Below, piece by piece: positions 25,203-34,179 of a stretch of 64,000 nt of DNA. Position 1 is the first letter of the stretch. Every line of letters begins with the position of its first letter. Source of the stretch: Clostridium cellulovorans 743B (GTDB lineage: Bacteria > Bacillota > Clostridia > Clostridiales > Clostridiaceae); contig NC_014393.1 of the NCBI RefSeq assembly GCF_000145275.1, positions 4,154,001 through 4,218,000 on the forward strand, in the 5' to 3' direction. Both the position numbers and the translations under genes were made by a program. The notes beneath the pieces are model-generated. The model did no database searches. It was given only the letters and a program-made list of their open reading frames with translations, and was not told the DNA's origin.

Positions 25203-26183
25203 TTATTCTGCAAGTGCTTTAATTTCTTTGTATTCATTCAAATCTGTATATAACTCTCCAAGATAAGGATTTCTTTTTGTCTTAACTGCTTTGTAAATCA
25301 TATAAACAAATACAGCTATATTTGCAGCTAATGATAAGAAACTAAATGCAAATAATGGTGTCTTATTATATGTTGAAGCAACGGCAAAAGCACCAGTATC
25401 AATGAATGCTGGGAATGTCTGTGCAAACATACACCATATTGCAAGAGTTTGTGCTCTATGTTGTAGCCATGCTCCTTTTCCTACAGTAAATGCACAAAGT
25501 GTTGGAGCTAACAATAACGCAAAACCACAATACCAAGAGTGACTTGGTAAACAATTATATGTGTATGCAAAATTCCATAAATCATATGCTAATATCCAAA
25601 ACCATAACATATCAGGCCATAGCATATCTTTGCTGCCATCCTTGTTAGTTTTTTTCTTTATGCGAATTCCTACCCATCCAGTTATAGTTATGATATTTAA
25701 GATACCTGCTATACCATTCATAAAGTTCCATGGACCACCAAGTACATACGCAGCTTCATCTGCTAGAATCCCTCCACCAGCATACTGAGTACCAACCTGG
25801 AAATCACGAGCTACTGCTTCTAGGATATTAATTGCAAGGATAAGTGGTGGAAAGCATAAGGCCCACTTCTTATCAGATAATCTCCACTCTTTTCCTGTTG
25901 ATTTGTTCTTGAATTTTACGTGTCTAATACACCAAAAACCTATACATCCTGCTGTAGAAGAATATACCTTTGCTAAATGGAACCAATCTGTATAAGTTGT
26001 ATCACTTAATACAGTAAACCATAATATTGAAAGTACTATTGGTAAAATAATAAAACTAAAAAGTCCGACATATTTCCATCTTCGAGCTATCTCATTAAAA
26101 CCAAAGAGTGCTATAAATACTAATATCCAAACACCCCATACACTTAAGAATGATGCTCCGCTGGCATAGTTGAAAACAAACAT
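25203..26183 (-). CDS. Polytopic membrane protein, DUF5692-like
   Basis: 326 residues with about nine hydrophobic segments, starting MFVFNYASGASFLSVWGVWILVFIALFGFNE shortened here to its first helices, and rich in Trp, Tyr and Cys. I believe this matches the DUF5692 family, which I recall near oleate hydratase genes, but the family name is from memory. Its function is unknown. It shares a 28-bp operator-like palindrome with ohyA, so the two are likely induced together by free fatty acids; transport or sensing of fatty acids or hydroxy fatty acids is a reasonable guess only. Confidence 0.7.
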   Translation of the reverse strand: MFVFNYASGASFLSVWGVWILVFIALFGFNEIARRWKYVGLFSFIILPIVLSILWFTVLSDTTYTDWFHLAKVYSSTAGCIGFWCIRHVKFKNKSTGKEWRLSDKKWALCFPPLILAINILEAVARDFQVGTQYAGGGILADEAAYVLGGPWNFMNGIAGILNIITITGWVGIRIKKKTNKDGSKDMLWPDMLWFWILAYDLWNFAYTYNCLPSHSWYCGFALLLAPTLCAFTVGKGAWLQHRAQTLAIWCMFAQTFPAFIDTGAFAVASTYNKTPLFAFSFLSLAANIAVFVYMIYKAVKTKRNPYLGELYTDLNEYKEIKALAE

Positions 26184-26255
26184 CTTGTTCCCTCCCTTAA
26201 TGTAACATTTTGAATTTAATCACTTATATTGTACAACCCATGTGAAATCCTTTTC

Positions 26256-26283
26256 AATAGACAAATCGTCAGAAGTGTCTATT
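26256..26283. promoter_or_regulatory. Second copy of the ohyA operator
   Basis: AATAGACAAA, eight bases, AGTGTCTATT. The left arm is identical to the ohyA site, the right arm matches 8 of 10, and the total length is the same 28 bp. It lies between the TetR gene and the membrane protein gene, 73 bases before the latter. Confidence 0.75.
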
Positions 26284-26297
26284 TGTTACCTCATCAT

Positions 26298-26879
26298 TTA
26301 TCTGTGGATTTTTTTAGTTTCTTCTACAAAAGCAATTACAGAACGTGGTATACTTCCCGGTACCATAATCAAAAGTTCTTTAAGAATAATTTCTGGCTCC
26401 TCTTTCATACCTTCACTTACCCAGTCTATCAATAACCCATTAAATACATGCCTATAAAAACTTATGATCATTTTTTTATCATTATCTTTCAATTTTACTT
26501 CCAATTTTTCAACGCACTCATCAACTACATCCTCTAATAATTTATTAGAAAGATGTGTAAGATATGTATTTGTTTCAGGCCAGTACGAAGAATTAAATAC
26601 GTTCAACATCATCTTGGAATTTCTCTTCAGATAATTCATGGTAGCTAAAAATCCGCAACTCCAGGTTTCAAAGGTTCGGTTTTGCGCAATTTCTATCGCT
26701 AATTCTTCTTGAAACATAAATTTAAAAACGTCTATAATATCAGCAAAGTGGTTATAAAACGTTTGTCTATTTACATTACAATGTTCACAAACTGCCTTTA
26801 CAGTAATTTTATCTATAGATTTTTTACTTAATAACTCTTTAAATGAATTAATTATCTCAACTTTAGCACTCTGTTTCAT
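26298..26879 (-). CDS. TetR-family transcriptional regulator of the ohyA region
   Basis: 193 residues with an N-terminal TetR helix-turn-helix (ITVKAVCEHCNVNRQTFYNHFADIID, shown without its flanks) and an all-helical ligand domain, resembling DhaS/FasR-type members. It precedes the membrane protein gene on the same strand, with an operator-like palindrome in the gap, and a second copy lies before ohyA. Inference: it represses ohyA and the membrane protein and is released by an unsaturated fatty acid or its CoA ester. Confidence 0.85.
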   Translation of the reverse strand: MKQSAKVEIINSFKELLSKKSIDKITVKAVCEHCNVNRQTFYNHFADIIDVFKFMFQEELAIEIAQNRTFETWSCGFLATMNYLKRNSKMMLNVFNSSYWPETNTYLTHLSNKLLEDVVDECVEKLEVKLKDNDKKMIISFYRHVFNGLLIDWVSEGMKEEPEIILKELLIMVPGSIPRSVIAFVEETKKIHR

Positions 26880-26990
26880 AAAATTCTCCTGTAATAAAAA
26901 AGTTTTATTCTTTTACAGCTGTCTTTCACTAACACATTTTTTCTGAACACTTCGGAAAATCAGTGATTTTATGTCTAAATGCTTTAATTA

Positions 26991-27009
26991 GGGGCTGCAA
27001 ATCAGCCCC
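26991..27009 (-). terminator. Hairpin after gltX
   Basis: A GC-rich perfect stem GGGGCTG/CAGCCCC with a five-base loop, nine bases past the gltX stop codon. The following T tract on the minus strand is weak. Confidence 0.55.
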
Positions 27010-27017
27010 CTTTAATT

Positions 27018-28676
27018 TTATAAACTTAAAAACTTTTCAAATCTACTTCTAACCTTATCCTCACCAATAATATGCATAATAGTGTAGATATCAGGGGAGT
27101 TAGTTCTATGAGTTAAGGCACTTCTTACAGCACCAGCAACATCTGAAATCATACCTTTATATTGTTCTGGATTAGCCTTGAAATCTTTTCTGTTTGCACA
27201 GTATCCTAGTCTAAGTCCAATTTCTTTTAAGTCTTCAAACCAAGCTTCTTGGCTTTCTGCATTAAAGTTGAATTCATTTTTATAAACTTCTATTACATCT
27301 TTAGCTGATTCTAAAGTAACACCCTTTGGCAGTTCTATCTGTTCTACTGTTTCTTTTACAAATAATTCATCAAAGAAATAGGACACCTTATCTTTAACTT
27401 CATCCCACTTAGCAAAGTCTTTTCTTGGTTTTGGGCCTTCCTTATCTATGTTGAAGATAGCTTTTGTCATAGCTTCATTTTCTGTGACCAATTTATACAT
27501 TTCTTCATCAAATTCTTTTGCCCAAGTTATGTAATTTGCATATACATCTTCTGCTTTCATAGCAGCAATACAATCTTTAGATACGTCGTTTAATTTAACT
27601 AAATCAAATAACGCACCACTTTTACTCATTTTTTCTAAAAGTACTTCAAATTCATGATAATCAACTTTAGGATTTTCAGCTCTCCATACTTCAAAGGTTG
27701 AATTAACTATGTTTAGTAGATATTCAATTACTGTAACTGTCGGATATCCAACTTCCTTGTAGTAAGAAACAGCAGCTTCTGCATCCTTTCTCTTTGAAAG
27801 CTTTCTCTTTGAACCACCATCTTGCTTCATTATTGTTGGAATGTGTGCATATTTGGGAGCTTCAAAACCTAAAACTTCAAATAATTGAACATGTATTGGA
27901 AGTGATGCTAGCCATTCTTCTCCTCTTATTACATCTGTAGTTCTCATTAAGAAATCATCTATTGCATGAGCAAAGTGATATGTAGGAAGTCCATCGCCTT
28001 TGATAAGAACTATATCTTGATTATTTTCTGGGAAAGATATATCTCCTTTTATTAAGTCATGGAATTCTACTCTCTTCTCTGGATTTCCTGGTGACTTTAA
28101 TCTTAAAATATATTTTTCGCCATTTTCAATTTTCTTTATAGCTTCTTCTTCAGTTATATTTCTGAATTTAGCATATTCTCCATAATAACCAGGAGTTATT
28201 TTATTAGCTACTTGCATTTCTCTTAATTCTGTTAATTCCTCTGGAGTACAAAAACATGGATACGCTAACCCTTTTAAAAGTAAATCCTTTGCAAAGGTAT
28301 TATAAATATCAGCTCTTTGACTTTGTCTATATGGACCATAGTCGCCTATAAAAGTATCTTGACCTGTCATACCTTCGTTAAAGTCTAAACCAAAATTATG
28401 CATTGTAGCTATAGTATCTTCTATTGCTCCTTGTACTTCTCTTTTCTGATCTGTATCTTCTATTCTTAAATAAAAAATCCCTTCACTTTGACTTGCTATT
28501 CTTTCATCTATTAAAGCAGCAAATACTCCACCTATATGTTGGAAACCAGTTGGGCTTGGTGCATATCTTGTAACTCTTGCTCCTTCTTTAAGATTTCTCT
28601 TTGGGTATTTTTGAATATAATATTCTGTTGTGTGCTCTACATCTTTAAATATCATTTCTGCTAATTTTTCAAACAT
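27018..28676 (-). CDS. gltX: Glutamate-tRNA ligase
   Basis: 552 residues, class I aminoacyl-tRNA synthetase. The HIGH-type motif is SPTGFQHIGG (about 41-50), KMSKS is KRKLSKRKD, with RIEDTDQKR and HFAHAIDDFLM between. It has an N-terminal extension of about 35 residues before the HIGH region and the longer form seen in clostridia. It charges tRNA-Glu; whether it also charges tRNA-Gln cannot be told. It follows a Nudix gene by 59 bases, and both lie behind a T-box leader. Confidence 0.93.
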   Translation of the reverse strand: MFEKLAEMIFKDVEHTTEYYIQKYPKRNLKEGARVTRYAPSPTGFQHIGGVFAALIDERIASQSEGIFYLRIEDTDQKREVQGAIEDTIATMHNFGLDFNEGMTGQDTFIGDYGPYRQSQRADIYNTFAKDLLLKGLAYPCFCTPEELTELREMQVANKITPGYYGEYAKFRNITEEEAIKKIENGEKYILRLKSPGNPEKRVEFHDLIKGDISFPENNQDIVLIKGDGLPTYHFAHAIDDFLMRTTDVIRGEEWLASLPIHVQLFEVLGFEAPKYAHIPTIMKQDGGSKRKLSKRKDAEAAVSYYKEVGYPTVTVIEYLLNIVNSTFEVWRAENPKVDYHEFEVLLEKMSKSGALFDLVKLNDVSKDCIAAMKAEDVYANYITWAKEFDEEMYKLVTENEAMTKAIFNIDKEGPKPRKDFAKWDEVKDKVSYFFDELFVKETVEQIELPKGVTLESAKDVIEVYKNEFNFNAESQEAWFEDLKEIGLRLGYCANRKDFKANPEQYKGMISDVAGAVRSALTHRTNSPDIYTIMHIIGEDKVRSRFEKFLSL

Positions 28677-28735
28677 ATTATCTCTCCTTCTTTTATCTCC
28701 TGTACAAGGTATTATAAGCCCCTTATTATGGCGAT

Positions 28736-29191
28736 TTATATAAATTTTAATTGACTTTCACTTTCTTCATTCCAAGTTCCAAAGCCTTCTGAATACTTTT
28801 TCTCTAAAAACATAGGTAACCTCTCTTTAAAACCATCTGCTAAACTAAGACTTAACAGCTGATCTTTATCCACCCAAAATACTCTACCTTCATCAGTTTT
28901 CTCTAATAATTCACCACTAAATATTTCTGTTCTATAATTGAATACAAAATATTTATCACCAGTTTCATTATTACACCAGTATATAATTCCACATGGCTCT
29001 AAATTGGATATCGTTAGCCCTGTTTCTTCTTTTATCTCTCTTATGGTTGACTCTATTATGCTTTCTCCATCTTCTACATGACCTCCTGGAAATGAAATTC
29101 CTTTCCAAGATTTGATCCTATCTTGAACTAAAACTCTATTATATATTTTATCATAAATCATGCACATATTAGTCAATTCTATCTTGGCCAT
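28736..29191 (-). CDS. Nudix hydrolase, 8-oxo-dGTPase-like
   Basis: 151 residues with a complete Nudix box, G-x5-E-x7-REIKEETGL (GGHVEDGE, about residues 36-58). It hydrolyses a nucleoside diphosphate linked to another group; the short length and MCMIYDK start resemble MutT-type 8-oxo-(d)GTP diphosphatases. It lies between a T-box leader and gltX, with no terminator before gltX, so it should share the T-box control. Confidence 0.85.
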   Translation of the reverse strand: MAKIELTNMCMIYDKIYNRVLVQDRIKSWKGISFPGGHVEDGESIIESTIREIKEETGLTISNLEPCGIIYWCNNETGDKYFVFNYRTEIFSGELLEKTDEGRVFWVDKDQLLSLSLADGFKERLPMFLEKKYSEGFGTWNEESESQLKFI

Positions 29192-29283
29192 CGTTCTTAC
29201 CTCACAAGATCAAAATAATTACTACATTGTTCTTTACGCATTTATAGATGTACTTCAATTTTAATTCTATATCCTCTAAAAAA

Positions 29284-29565
29284 ATAAAAACCTTTCGTCC
29301 TAAAATATACTTAGGACGAAAGGTTGACTTCCGCGTTACCACCTAAATTGATTAGGAAAGTATACTCTCCTTACTTTTGAATATACCTATACTTAATCCA
29401 CTTAATTATCGTTAAGGGAATAACCCCATAAATATACTATGCCTTACGACTTTCTATTTATTGCTCCAAAGCTTCCTTCAATAGTTTTACATTCTAGGTT
29501 TTCACCCTCCCTAGATCTCTTTCAAGTAAAATACTATTTACTCTTCTTTCTCAACGCACATTGTT
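29284..29565 (-). promoter_or_regulatory. T-box riboswitch leader upstream of Nudix-gltX
   Basis: Read on the minus strand: Stem I with an AGTA loop-E strand and a GGAGGGTGAAAACC distal loop, the T-box core TTAGGTGGTAACGCGG (29346-29331), and a terminator stem CCTTTCGTCC.../GGACGAAAGG followed by a T run (29323-29284). The specifier bulge (29479-29471) reads GAAGGAAGC. Counting from the conserved GAA gives codon GGA (Gly); counting from the lower helix CTTT gives GAA (Glu), which would suit gltX. The leader senses uncharged tRNA and permits read-through into the Nudix-gltX operon. Confidence 0.9.
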
Positions 29566-29723
29566 AAATTTATAATTGCTTACGTTCTAAAAATGAAACT
29601 ATATATAAGTACTTTTCACTGAACTTAACAACTTATATTTACTATTTTCAAAATATAAGACAATTATACATTTTGGAAATGACGATGTAAAGATAATTTC
29701 TTTTGCTTAAGAGTTTCTTAATA

Positions 29724-30944
29724 CTATTGATCCCTACTAACCTTTTTAGATAGAAGTATTCCTATAATACATAAAATAATTACAAAATAAAAAATAGCAT
29801 CATAATTATTGAGTATATCTAATAACAATCCCGAAATCGCAACTCCAAGGACTGCCCCTATACCATATGCGGTGAAGACAACTCCATAATTTTCACTGTA
29901 ATATTTTTCTCCATAAATATTCATTGTTGAGGTTGGTGCTATAGCTAACCATCCACCAAGATTAAACCAAAATATCGCAAAGGCCATTATAAATAATAAT
30001 AAGCTTCCCTCATTTGCTATCAACATTAATACTGATGCAAAAATACTTAAACTATAAGAAATTCTCATAGCTTTTTTAGGTGATAACTTATCAGTAACCC
30101 ACCCAAAAATCGGTCTACTTACTCCATTGAATATTGCGAAAAGGGAAACCAGTAAAGTTACCGTTTGCGATGGTATCTTTATCATTCCACTTCCAACATT
30201 ACTCGTCATCCCAATTAGTGTTAACCCAATCATAGATCCAATAATAAAATTAAAATATAATCCTTTAAAACTACTGGTTTTAAGCATTTCCTTAGTGTTT
30301 TTATGGTCAGTATTTACCTTATCACCAGTTGTTTCTTTTATTTTTTTTGCCTCACTATTTAATGGATATTTCAATGGATATGAAAGAATAGGGATAATAA
30401 TACCAAAAGCTATTCCTAATATTTTAAAGGTTTCAGTTATTCCATAAAGTTCTACTAAATATCTTGCAATTGGTGCTGTTATAAGTGGAGATAAACCAAA
30501 TCCACCTAATATAAGACCTACTGCTAGTCCTTTCTTTTCAGGAAACCATTTTGCAATCACCGTCATTGGAGCACCATAAGTTATACCAACTCCAGCTCCA
30601 ATTATAACTCCATAGGTAAGAGTTAGTACATATATATTAGGTGCATACGAAGATAATATCCAACCTATCGCTACAAGGGTTGACCCAAAAATTATAATAT
30701 TTCTCGGTCTATACTTTTCTAAATGCTTACTTGTTAAAAACATAAAAAGCGCATAAAATGCCAAGGATATCATATAAGGGAATCCACTTTCAGTAGTACC
30801 TACACTATATAGCTTCTCTACATGTAGTCTGAAAACACTCCATGAATATACAGTACCTAAGCACATCATAATAATAATTCCTAAAATTACATATCCCCAT
30901 CTACTCCAAGGTACAGTATCAATCTGCCTATCTATTTTTTTCAT
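29724..30944 (-). CDS. MFS transporter of the OFA (oxalate/formate antiporter) family
   Basis: 406 residues, 12 predicted membrane helices. The start WGYVILGIIIMMCLGTVYSWSVF and GVGITYGAPMTVIAKWFPEKKGLA (cited in part) are typical of OFA-family major facilitator proteins, which exchange small organic anions. The start overlaps the end of purE by 17 bases, so it is translationally coupled to purine synthesis genes, an unusual partnership. The substrate is not predictable; formate or another small carboxylate would fit the purine context only loosely. Confidence 0.85.
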   Translation of the reverse strand: MKKIDRQIDTVPWSRWGYVILGIIIMMCLGTVYSWSVFRLHVEKLYSVGTTESGFPYMISLAFYALFMFLTSKHLEKYRPRNIIIFGSTLVAIGWILSSYAPNIYVLTLTYGVIIGAGVGITYGAPMTVIAKWFPEKKGLAVGLILGGFGLSPLITAPIARYLVELYGITETFKILGIAFGIIIPILSYPLKYPLNSEAKKIKETTGDKVNTDHKNTKEMLKTSSFKGLYFNFIIGSMIGLTLIGMTSNVGSGMIKIPSQTVTLLVSLFAIFNGVSRPIFGWVTDKLSPKKAMRISYSLSIFASVLMLIANEGSLLLFIMAFAIFWFNLGGWLAIAPTSTMNIYGEKYYSENYGVVFTAYGIGAVLGVAISGLLLDILNNYDAIFYFVIILCIIGILLSKKVSRDQ

Positions 30945-31473
30945 TACCTACATCCCAACTTTCAATAACTTTATCTTCTAAATCGAATATAACTTTTTCT
31001 TTTATATCATTTATATAACTGTCTAAATTATTTCTTATCACTTTATGCTTAGTGCCTAGAATTCTAGCAGCTAAAATGCCTGCGTTTTTAGCATTATTGA
31101 TTCCTACTGTAGCCACCGGAACTCCACCCGGCATTTGCACTATCGATAATAATGAATCCATTCCATCTAACTCTTTTAGTTTTACAGGAACCCCTATTAC
31201 AGGTAATAAAGTCATTGATGAAATCATTCCTGGTAAATGAGCGGCTCCACCAGCACCAGCAATAATTGCTTCTAAGCCTCTTTCCTCAGCATTCTTTGAA
31301 TATTCATACATTCTCTCTGGTGTTCTATGTGCAGATACCACCTTTATTTCATATGGTACTTGCAACTGCTCCATTATTTGCGCAGCCATGTTCATAACTC
31401 TTAGGTCTGATTCACTGCCCATTACAATGCCTACTAATGGAATATTGTTCTTTTTAAGATTGTTTTCATTCAT
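30928..31473 (-). CDS. purE: N5-carboxyaminoimidazole ribonucleotide mutase
   Basis: 181 residues, class I PurE. It moves the carboxyl group of N5-CAIR to C4 in purine synthesis. Visible: VGIVMGSESDLRVM at the CAIR phosphate site, VSAHRTPERMYEY, AGAGGAAHLPGM and GVPVKLKELDGMDSLLSIVQMP (cited in part), all characteristic. The C-terminus is about 15 residues longer than typical. It lies 103 bases after purK, the enzyme that supplies N5-CAIR. Confidence 0.96.
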   Translation of the reverse strand: MNENNLKKNNIPLVGIVMGSESDLRVMNMAAQIMEQLQVPYEIKVVSAHRTPERMYEYSKNAEERGLEAIIAGAGGAAHLPGMISSMTLLPVIGVPVKLKELDGMDSLLSIVQMPGGVPVATVGINNAKNAGILAARILGTKHKVIRNNLDSYINDIKEKVIFDLEDKVIESWDVGNEKNR

Positions 31474-31576
31474 TTTATCTTTTCCCCCTAATTTCCTAAA
31501 TTCTAATTGTAAATATATTTATAAAGAATTTCGCAATTTTGCAATATTATTTACCCATACTAAATACTTAACAGCC

Positions 31577-32752
31577 TTAAGAGACTTCTAAAGACTTTAT
31601 CACTAAACTATCCATTACTTTCTTCGCTTTTCTCTCTGCCATTTCAACGCAATCAGCTAATGCTGTTATGTGCCCAATTTTTTTCAAGTAGCTAGTCTCT
31701 TCCTTACCATACAAATGAAAATAACAATCTTCCATATCAAGAATTTCTTCAACTCCATTGATACAATACTTTCCCTGAACCTCATCACTGCCTAGGATAT
31801 TATACATAACACAAGGTAATCTCAATTTTGTTGAACCCAAAGGCATTCCTGTTACAATTCTAATAAGTTGTTCATATTGGGACGTAGTACAGCCTTCAAT
31901 TGAATAATGACCTGAATTATGCGGTCTCGGCGCAATTTCATTTACTAACACGTCTAGATCAGTGTCGATAAAAAATTCTATACAAAACACACCAAAGTCA
32001 TCTAATGTTTCAACTACTTTTTTAGCTACTTCAATAATTTTTTCTTCTGTGTCCTTTGAAATTTTTGCTGGTATTATTGAATTTATAAGTATACTATCCT
32101 TATGGTTATTTTCAGCTATAGGATAAAAGGTTATATCTTCATGATTTTTAGCCACTATTATAGAAACTTCTTTTGTATAATTAATGAATTCTTCTACCAT
32201 TAGCTCTTTATCTGAAAACTCTTTATAAGCATCTTCAAGCTTTTTAATATTTTTCACTACAATATTCCCTTTTCCGTCATAACCACCTTTACATGTTTTC
32301 AATATAATTTTTTCGCCAAGATTATAAAAAATATTTCTAAGTTCCTCTAAACTATTAACTAGATAAAAGGCTGGCACTTTAATCCCTGCCTCTTTTAATA
32401 TACTTTTCTGTACATATTTATTTTGAATTACCTTAAGAGTCTTTGATGATGGATATATTTTATAACCTTTGCTCTCTATCTCATTAAGCAATCCTACGTC
32501 GATATGCTCAAATTCATATGTTAAAACATCAGTTTTTTCAGCTAGCTTTCTTAAAGCATTAATATCCGTAAACTCAGCTGTAATTTGCTTATCAGCAACC
32601 TGTGCAGCTGGAGAATTCGGCTTTGGATCTAGTATAATTACGTTGTATCCCATTCTCTTAGCCTCTACAGTTAACATTCTTCCTAATTGACCCCCTCCAA
32701 TAATTCCTATATTTGAAGGTGGGTTTAATCTAACTATCTCTCTTTTATTCAT
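31577..32752 (-). CDS. purK: 5-(carboxyamino)imidazole ribonucleotide synthase
   Basis: 391-residue ATP-grasp enzyme that carboxylates AIR with ATP and bicarbonate. Visible: IGIIGGGQLGRMLTVEAKRMGY at the N-terminus (cited in part), ILKTCKGGYDGKGN in the ATP-grasp domain, VNEIAPRPHNSGHYSIE and SQYEQLIR near the C-terminus. It heads a purK-purE-OFA transporter operon. There is no purine riboswitch in the short region upstream; a strong terminator of the preceding gene lies there instead. Confidence 0.96.
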   Translation of the reverse strand: MNKREIVRLNPPSNIGIIGGGQLGRMLTVEAKRMGYNVIILDPKPNSPAAQVADKQITAEFTDINALRKLAEKTDVLTYEFEHIDVGLLNEIESKGYKIYPSSKTLKVIQNKYVQKSILKEAGIKVPAFYLVNSLEELRNIFYNLGEKIILKTCKGGYDGKGNIVVKNIKKLEDAYKEFSDKELMVEEFINYTKEVSIIVAKNHEDITFYPIAENNHKDSILINSIIPAKISKDTEEKIIEVAKKVVETLDDFGVFCIEFFIDTDLDVLVNEIAPRPHNSGHYSIEGCTTSQYEQLIRIVTGMPLGSTKLRLPCVMYNILGSDEVQGKYCINGVEEILDMEDCYFHLYGKEETSYLKKIGHITALADCVEMAERKAKKVMDSLVIKSLEVS

Positions 32753-32778
32753 AGTTCACCATCCTAAATAAGATAATA

Positions 32779-32835
32779 AAAAAAGCCAATAACAAAAACT
32801 CTCCTATAAACAGAGTTTTTTGTTATTGGCTTACT
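32779..32835 (-). terminator. Terminator upstream of purK
   Basis: A long stem (AAGCCAATAAC plus AACTCT with its complement) followed on the minus strand by seven T. It ends the DUF2294 gene; a promoter for purK would have to lie within or after it. Confidence 0.85.
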
Positions 32836-32872
32836 TTTGACTGGTTTCTAACCCTTCAATACGTCTTCCAAA

Positions 32873-33235
32873 TTATTTTATAAATTTTTCTTCAATATTT
32901 TGGTCTACCACTATTCCTATGATTTTTTCACCTGTTTTTGTACTCACATCAGAATAAGTACTTATTATATTAACATCAAGTACTGATTTTACTGCTTCCT
33001 CTAAACTTTCCCTAGCATTTTCAAATAAAGCAATTCTAACTTTTTTAATTAAATCAATACCTTCCTTATTTTGTGCTAAACTTTTTTCAGACTTACTCAA
33101 AAAACCTTTAAGCCTTATAAGTATTAAATCTTCAAGTATAACTGTTCGGATTTTTTCTGGACCTCTGCCCATATGCTCAATCTCAAACCTACTTATTGCT
33201 TCGCTTATCTTCGCCTCAATTTGTCCTTTTGTCAT
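32873..33235 (-). CDS. DUF2294/MpsC-family small protein
   Basis: 120 residues matching the DUF2294 pattern: an N-terminal helix (KISEAISRFEIEHMGRGPEKIRT), ILEDLILIRLKGFLSKSEKSL, then DVNIISTYSDVSTKTGEKII (all cited in part). The family is annotated as MpsC, from a proposed sodium-translocating bicarbonate/membrane-potential system, though most members stand alone and their role is unclear. No MpsA or MpsB partners are nearby. Soluble, monocistronic. Confidence 0.8.
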   Translation of the reverse strand: MTKGQIEAKISEAISRFEIEHMGRGPEKIRTVILEDLILIRLKGFLSKSEKSLAQNKEGIDLIKKVRIALFENARESLEEAVKSVLDVNIISTYSDVSTKTGEKIIGIVVDQNIEEKFIK

Positions 33236-33453
33236 TGAACACCTCAGTATATTATTAACCTGATTAATAAATCTCTCATATCTTTTCTATTTCTTAATTT
33301 ATTTATAGATTATAGCACGATTTACGCATGATTGTAAAATATAAATTACTATAACTTTCATTTCTTAGGCACTAACTATATTTAATTCACTGCCTATTGC
33401 TATGTCTTTGAAACCAATAACTCTTGTATTAGATAACTTCAAAAATTTACTAA

Positions 33454-33834
33454 CTAAATTTTTCTACTACTTATATGCTTAAAATCCTTTATTGTAACTT
33501 TTCCTTCATTTATTTCAACAGTCATTTCATCTATATGTATAATCTTTTTTTCCTTATCTGTAGTAGTAATTCTGACCTTAAAATTATCATAACTTCTGTA
33601 AACATTTAATATATCAATCTTATTGATATCATAATTGTAGTATTGACCATAATAATTTCCAATCTCCTTGGTTATCTCTGGAGTTAATAATTCTTCATAA
33701 AGATTTTGATATAACGGCTCATCTCCATAGTATTTTCCTAATCCACCTTTATCCTTGCCATCAGCAAGAACAAATGAACTAGAAAATGTAGTTAAAAGCA
33801 TTGATAAGATTAAAACTAAAGTAAATTTTTTCAT
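33454..33834 (-). CDS. Small secreted protein, DUF3888-like
   Basis: 126 residues with a clear signal peptide (KKFTLVLILSMLLTTFSSSF, cleavage after VLA), then a short mature domain with LLTPEITKEIGNYYGQYYNY and a beta-rich end. The pattern L-x-P-x-I...I-x-YYG followed by strands resembles the DUF3888 group of small exported Bacillus/Clostridium proteins, but the match is weak. No enzyme motif. Monocistronic. Confidence 0.6.
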   Translation of the reverse strand: MKKFTLVLILSMLLTTFSSSFVLADGKDKGGLGKYYGDEPLYQNLYEELLTPEITKEIGNYYGQYYNYDINKIDILNVYRSYDNFKVRITTTDKEKKIIHIDEMTVEINEGKVTIKDFKHISSRKI

Positions 33835-34179
33835 AACCTTTCCTCCTAAACTTATACATAATCATTTTTCACTTCAACATTGTTTATCTATCTTCGAACA
33901 ATGTTTCTACATTTAATCGGTGCTACGTTGATAAATGCAATGTAGGTTTTTTAATGGGAATATATATAGTCTATACAATCTAGGTTTTATTACTCTCTAG
34001 ATAACTTAGACTTCCTTTCTTCTACATATTTCTTATTACTGTGGTATGATTAACATATAGGATATTTACTCGTTACACAAATCATCCATAAAAGTATTGG
34101 TTTTAGTGATATTATTCGTGCTTTACTCTACCATTGAAAGGGTAAGGCTTCTAAGATAACTATAAAAAAGGAGCACTAT
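33835..34179. other. Divergent intergenic region with one hairpin
   Basis: Between the secreted-protein gene and the first EamA gene. At 33907-33945 an inverted repeat CTACATT/AATGTAG with a 25-base loop is followed on the plus strand by a run of T. It may be an attenuator for the EamA genes. Nothing else is recognisable. Confidence 0.35.

Noticed and set aside
32779..32872. Purine riboswitch before purK
   Set aside because: The space holds a strong terminator with a long stem and seven T, and none of the conserved loop sequences of purine or PRPP riboswitches is present.
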